DNA of 64,000 bases from JARFPW01 sp035464655. GTDB taxonomy: Bacteria > Gemmatimonadota > Gemmatimonadetes > Palauibacterales > Palauibacteraceae. The notes under the pieces are model-generated. The model saw only the letters and a program-made list of their open reading frames with translations, had not been told where the DNA came from and searched no databases. Numbering within the stretch: the stretch's first letter is position 1; each line of letters starts with the position of its first letter. The translations under genes and the position numbers were made by a program. Of the stretch, positions 63,757 through 64,000 are shown in pieces. The stretch is from the NCBI GenBank assembly GCA_035464655.1, contig DATHRZ010000102.1:34273-98272 (forward strand), in the 5' to 3' direction.

Positions 63757-64000
63757 TCAGCCTCCCCGGTACTCTACCGAGTTGCGTTCCGTCTCCCAGA
63801 GCCGCACGGACACGAGGCGCCCGACGGGAAGCGCTCCCGCGAGCCGGTCCCAGATCGCCACAGCCAGGTTCTCCGTGGTCGGCACGACTCCCTCCAGCCA
63901 CGGCACGTCGACGTTCAGGTTCGCGTGATCCAGCTCGCCGATCACCGCTTCGCCGAGGAGGTCCTTGAGCGCGCGCAGATCCAGCACATAGCCGACTTCC
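63757..64000 (-). CDS. queD: 6-carboxytetrahydropterin synthase (QueD/PTPS family), partial at right edge
   Basis: The frame is open to base 64000; 80 C-terminal residues are visible. GYVLDLRALKDLLGEAV, LDHANLN (His/Asn) and PTTENLAVAIWDRL match the PTPS/QueD family, as does ETERNSVEYRGG at the end. Converts dihydroneopterin triphosphate from FolE to 6-carboxytetrahydropterin for queuosine. Start and the N-terminal His ligands are outside the window. Confidence 0.92.
   Translation of the reverse strand, partial: EVGYVLDLRALKDLLGEAVIGELDHANLNVDVPWLEGVVPTTENLAVAIWDRLAGALPVGRLVSVRLWETERNSVEYRGG

Overview
The window is about 64 kb of very GC-rich (roughly 70 percent) bacterial chromosome. It encodes only core and conserved accessory genes of a diderm bacterium: tamA/tamB, several outer-membrane beta-barrels, lipoproteins with lgt, and a Tat substrate. 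I see no rRNA, tRNA, phage, insertion sequence or CRISPR array. Gene content, the many GTG/TTG starts and the 4-base gene overlaps fit a Gemmatimonadota-like organism, but this assignment is inference from style and content and was not checked by any search. uvrA is cut by the left edge and queD by the right edge.

Layout. (1) 1-35245, all minus strand: a nearly gapless run read from holA leftwards: holA, a SPOR protein, mutS, a TonB-domain protein, a cysteine synthase-like gene, ddl, a rhomboid, an EF-G-like GTPase, yebC, ruvC-ruvA-ruvB, queA, tgt, yajC, def, fmt, a thiE/tenI-family gene, thiS, thiG, rsmB, a PASTA protein, ybbR, tsaD, lgt, tamA, tamB, htpX, a lipid kinase, lysA, uvrA. Most joints are ATGA, GTGA or TTGA stop/start overlaps, so translational coupling is the rule. 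(2) 35280-39925, minus: anti-sigma and ECF sigma factor, a NUDIX hydrolase and an inactive/active pair of M16 peptidases. (3) 40118-41049: a non-coding and decaying patch with a broken surface-protein fragment, the RNase P RNA gene rnpB (minus) and a deletion remnant of a secreted beta-propeller gene. (4) 41046-45000, plus: a YVTN beta-propeller protein, an outer-membrane protein, hpt, and thiC behind a TPP riboswitch. (5) 45118-53912, minus: a Tat-exported glycosylasparaginase, a tiny coiled-coil protein, a glutaryl-CoA dehydrogenase-like enzyme, isocitrate dehydrogenase, small membrane and exported proteins, gdpD, a LeuA-like synthase and a sugar-nucleotide transferase. (6) 54088-64000, mixed strands: DUF1499, an SLC1 symporter, a lipoprotein, DUF445, TPR proteins, cutA, an acyl-CoA synthetase, a zinc-ribbon protein with a degenerate methyltransferase fold, folE and queD.

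How the genes work together. The large minus-strand run mixes translation and tRNA modification (fmt, def, tgt, queA, tsaD, rsmB, EF-G-like, yebC), DNA repair (mutS, ruvABC, uvrA), envelope building (lgt, tamAB, ddl, lysA, yajC, htpX) and thiamine thiazole synthesis. queD and folE, about 40 kb from queA and tgt, belong to the same queuosine/pterin chemistry. Thiamine genes are split: thiC is under riboswitch control, while thiS, thiG and the thiE/tenI-family gene sit inside the housekeeping run with no visible riboswitch.

Most notable signals: the remnant at 40886-41049; the EF-G-like protein lacking the NKxD guanine-specificity motif and translationally coupled to yebC; the zinc-ribbon/degenerate methyltransferase at 62527-63138; the Ser-to-Ala change in the first ABC signature of UvrA; and the TenI-like features of the gene sitting where thiE is expected. 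I did not find a convincing new defence or mobile system.
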